This document shows positions 5,787 to 6,023 of a DNA stretch of 6,023 nucleotides, one piece after another. The position numbers and the translations under genes are program-made. Origin of the DNA: Flavipsychrobacter stenotrophus (GTDB lineage: Bacteria > Bacteroidota > Bacteroidia > Chitinophagales > Chitinophagaceae); the NCBI GenBank assembly GCA_947371715.1, contig CANBQQ010000209.1:1-6023 (forward strand), read 5' to 3'. A model generated the notes under the pieces. That model saw nothing but the letters and a program-made list of their open reading frames with translations, did not search any database and was not told where the DNA came from. Within the stretch, counting starts at the first letter, position 1; every line of letters starts with the position of its first letter.

Positions 5787-5814
5787 AATGACCCGGCAAT
5801 GTTGCCGGGTCATT
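5787..5814. terminator. Symmetrical hairpin terminator between convergent nadB and ispG
   Basis: Two perfectly complementary 13-base arms (AATGACCCGGCAA at 5787-5799 and its complement at 5802-5814) face each other with two central bases, so the stem is 12-13 bp with a tight loop. It begins 13 bases after the nadB stop and lies 48 bases beyond the ispG stop. On the minus strand the hairpin is followed by a T-rich TTTCTTTATAT-like stretch; on the plus strand it is followed by CAAAAAACTAG with no T-run. It therefore fits intrinsic termination best for ispG, and probably also blocks read-through from nadB. Confidence 0.8.
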
Positions 5815-5861
5815 CAAAAAACTAGTTATCTGCTCGATTAAGCCATTACGCAATTCAGCTA

Positions 5862-6023
5862 TTACTGTTCCACCCATGCACCATGTTCTTTCAGTAGGCC
5901 AATCAGCTCATCAACAGCTACTTCACTGGGTACGTTCTTTTTCATTACGTCCTTGCTTTTGTAGAGGGTGATCTTGCCCGGTCCGCTGCCTACATAGCCA
6001 AAGTCGGCATCAGCCATTTCACC
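5862..6023 (-). CDS. ispG: IspG (4-hydroxy-3-methylbut-2-enyl diphosphate synthase), C-terminal fragment
   Basis: The last 53 codons of a minus-strand gene are visible, ending at a TAA whose complement is 5862-5864; the rest lies beyond the right edge. The peptide starts GEMADADFGYVGSGPGKITL and ends LLKEHGAWVEQ. This is the tail of the IspG/GcpE signature GC(I/V)VNGPGE, cut just after NGP. The Glu at fragment position 2 corresponds to the E. coli Glu312 ligand of the [4Fe-4S] cluster; the three Cys ligands are outside. The ADxGYVG...GKI.LY and EEAVDxLI.LIKE pattern matches the longer form found in Bacteroidota. IspG reduces methylerythritol cyclodiphosphate to HMBPP in the MEP isoprenoid pathway, in the cytoplasm. 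It converges on nadB. Identification is by recognised motif rather than alignment. Confidence 0.88.
   Translation of the reverse strand, partial: GEMADADFGYVGSGPGKITLYKSKDVMKKNVPSEVAVDELIGLLKEHGAWVEQ

Overview
This window looks like chromosomal DNA from a member of the Bacteroidota, possibly a Chitinophagales-type organism. The evidence is a full-length CBM9-like/DUF5916 outer-membrane protein, a typical product of that phylum. The C-terminus of a long-form IspG is also present, no complete gene has a Shine-Dalgarno sequence, and the gaps are filled with short palindromic repeats. The placement is inferred from family knowledge and no search was run.

Layout from left to right. Bases 1-114 hold the last 37 codons of an unrecognised plus-strand gene. 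An AT-rich hairpin terminator follows at 180-217. Bases 115-1148 form a gap of about 1 kb with no credible gene, packed with REP-like dyads, a 20-bp perfect palindrome, two matched mini-hairpins, a degenerate 9-11 bp tandem repeat and a MITE-like unit with inverted ends and flanking direct repeats. The DUF5916 gene (1149-3581, plus) is intact with a signal peptide. A second gap (3582-4175) contains a striking 67-bp-periodic array of alternating hairpins and a further cluster of five hairpins. nadB (4176-5774, plus) is intact. A strong symmetrical hairpin at 5787-5814 separates it from the convergent ispG gene, of which only the last 53 codons (5862-6023, minus) are in the window.

The genes do not form one pathway. 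nadB makes iminoaspartate for quinolinate and NAD synthesis, ispG performs an iron-sulfur step of the MEP isoprenoid pathway, and the DUF5916 protein is an exported, probably outer-membrane beta-barrel of unknown role. Each complete gene appears to be its own transcription unit. I see no defence, mobile-enzyme, CRISPR or biosynthetic system. The noteworthy content is the intergenic repeat architecture, including related repeat blocks on both sides of the DUF5916 gene.
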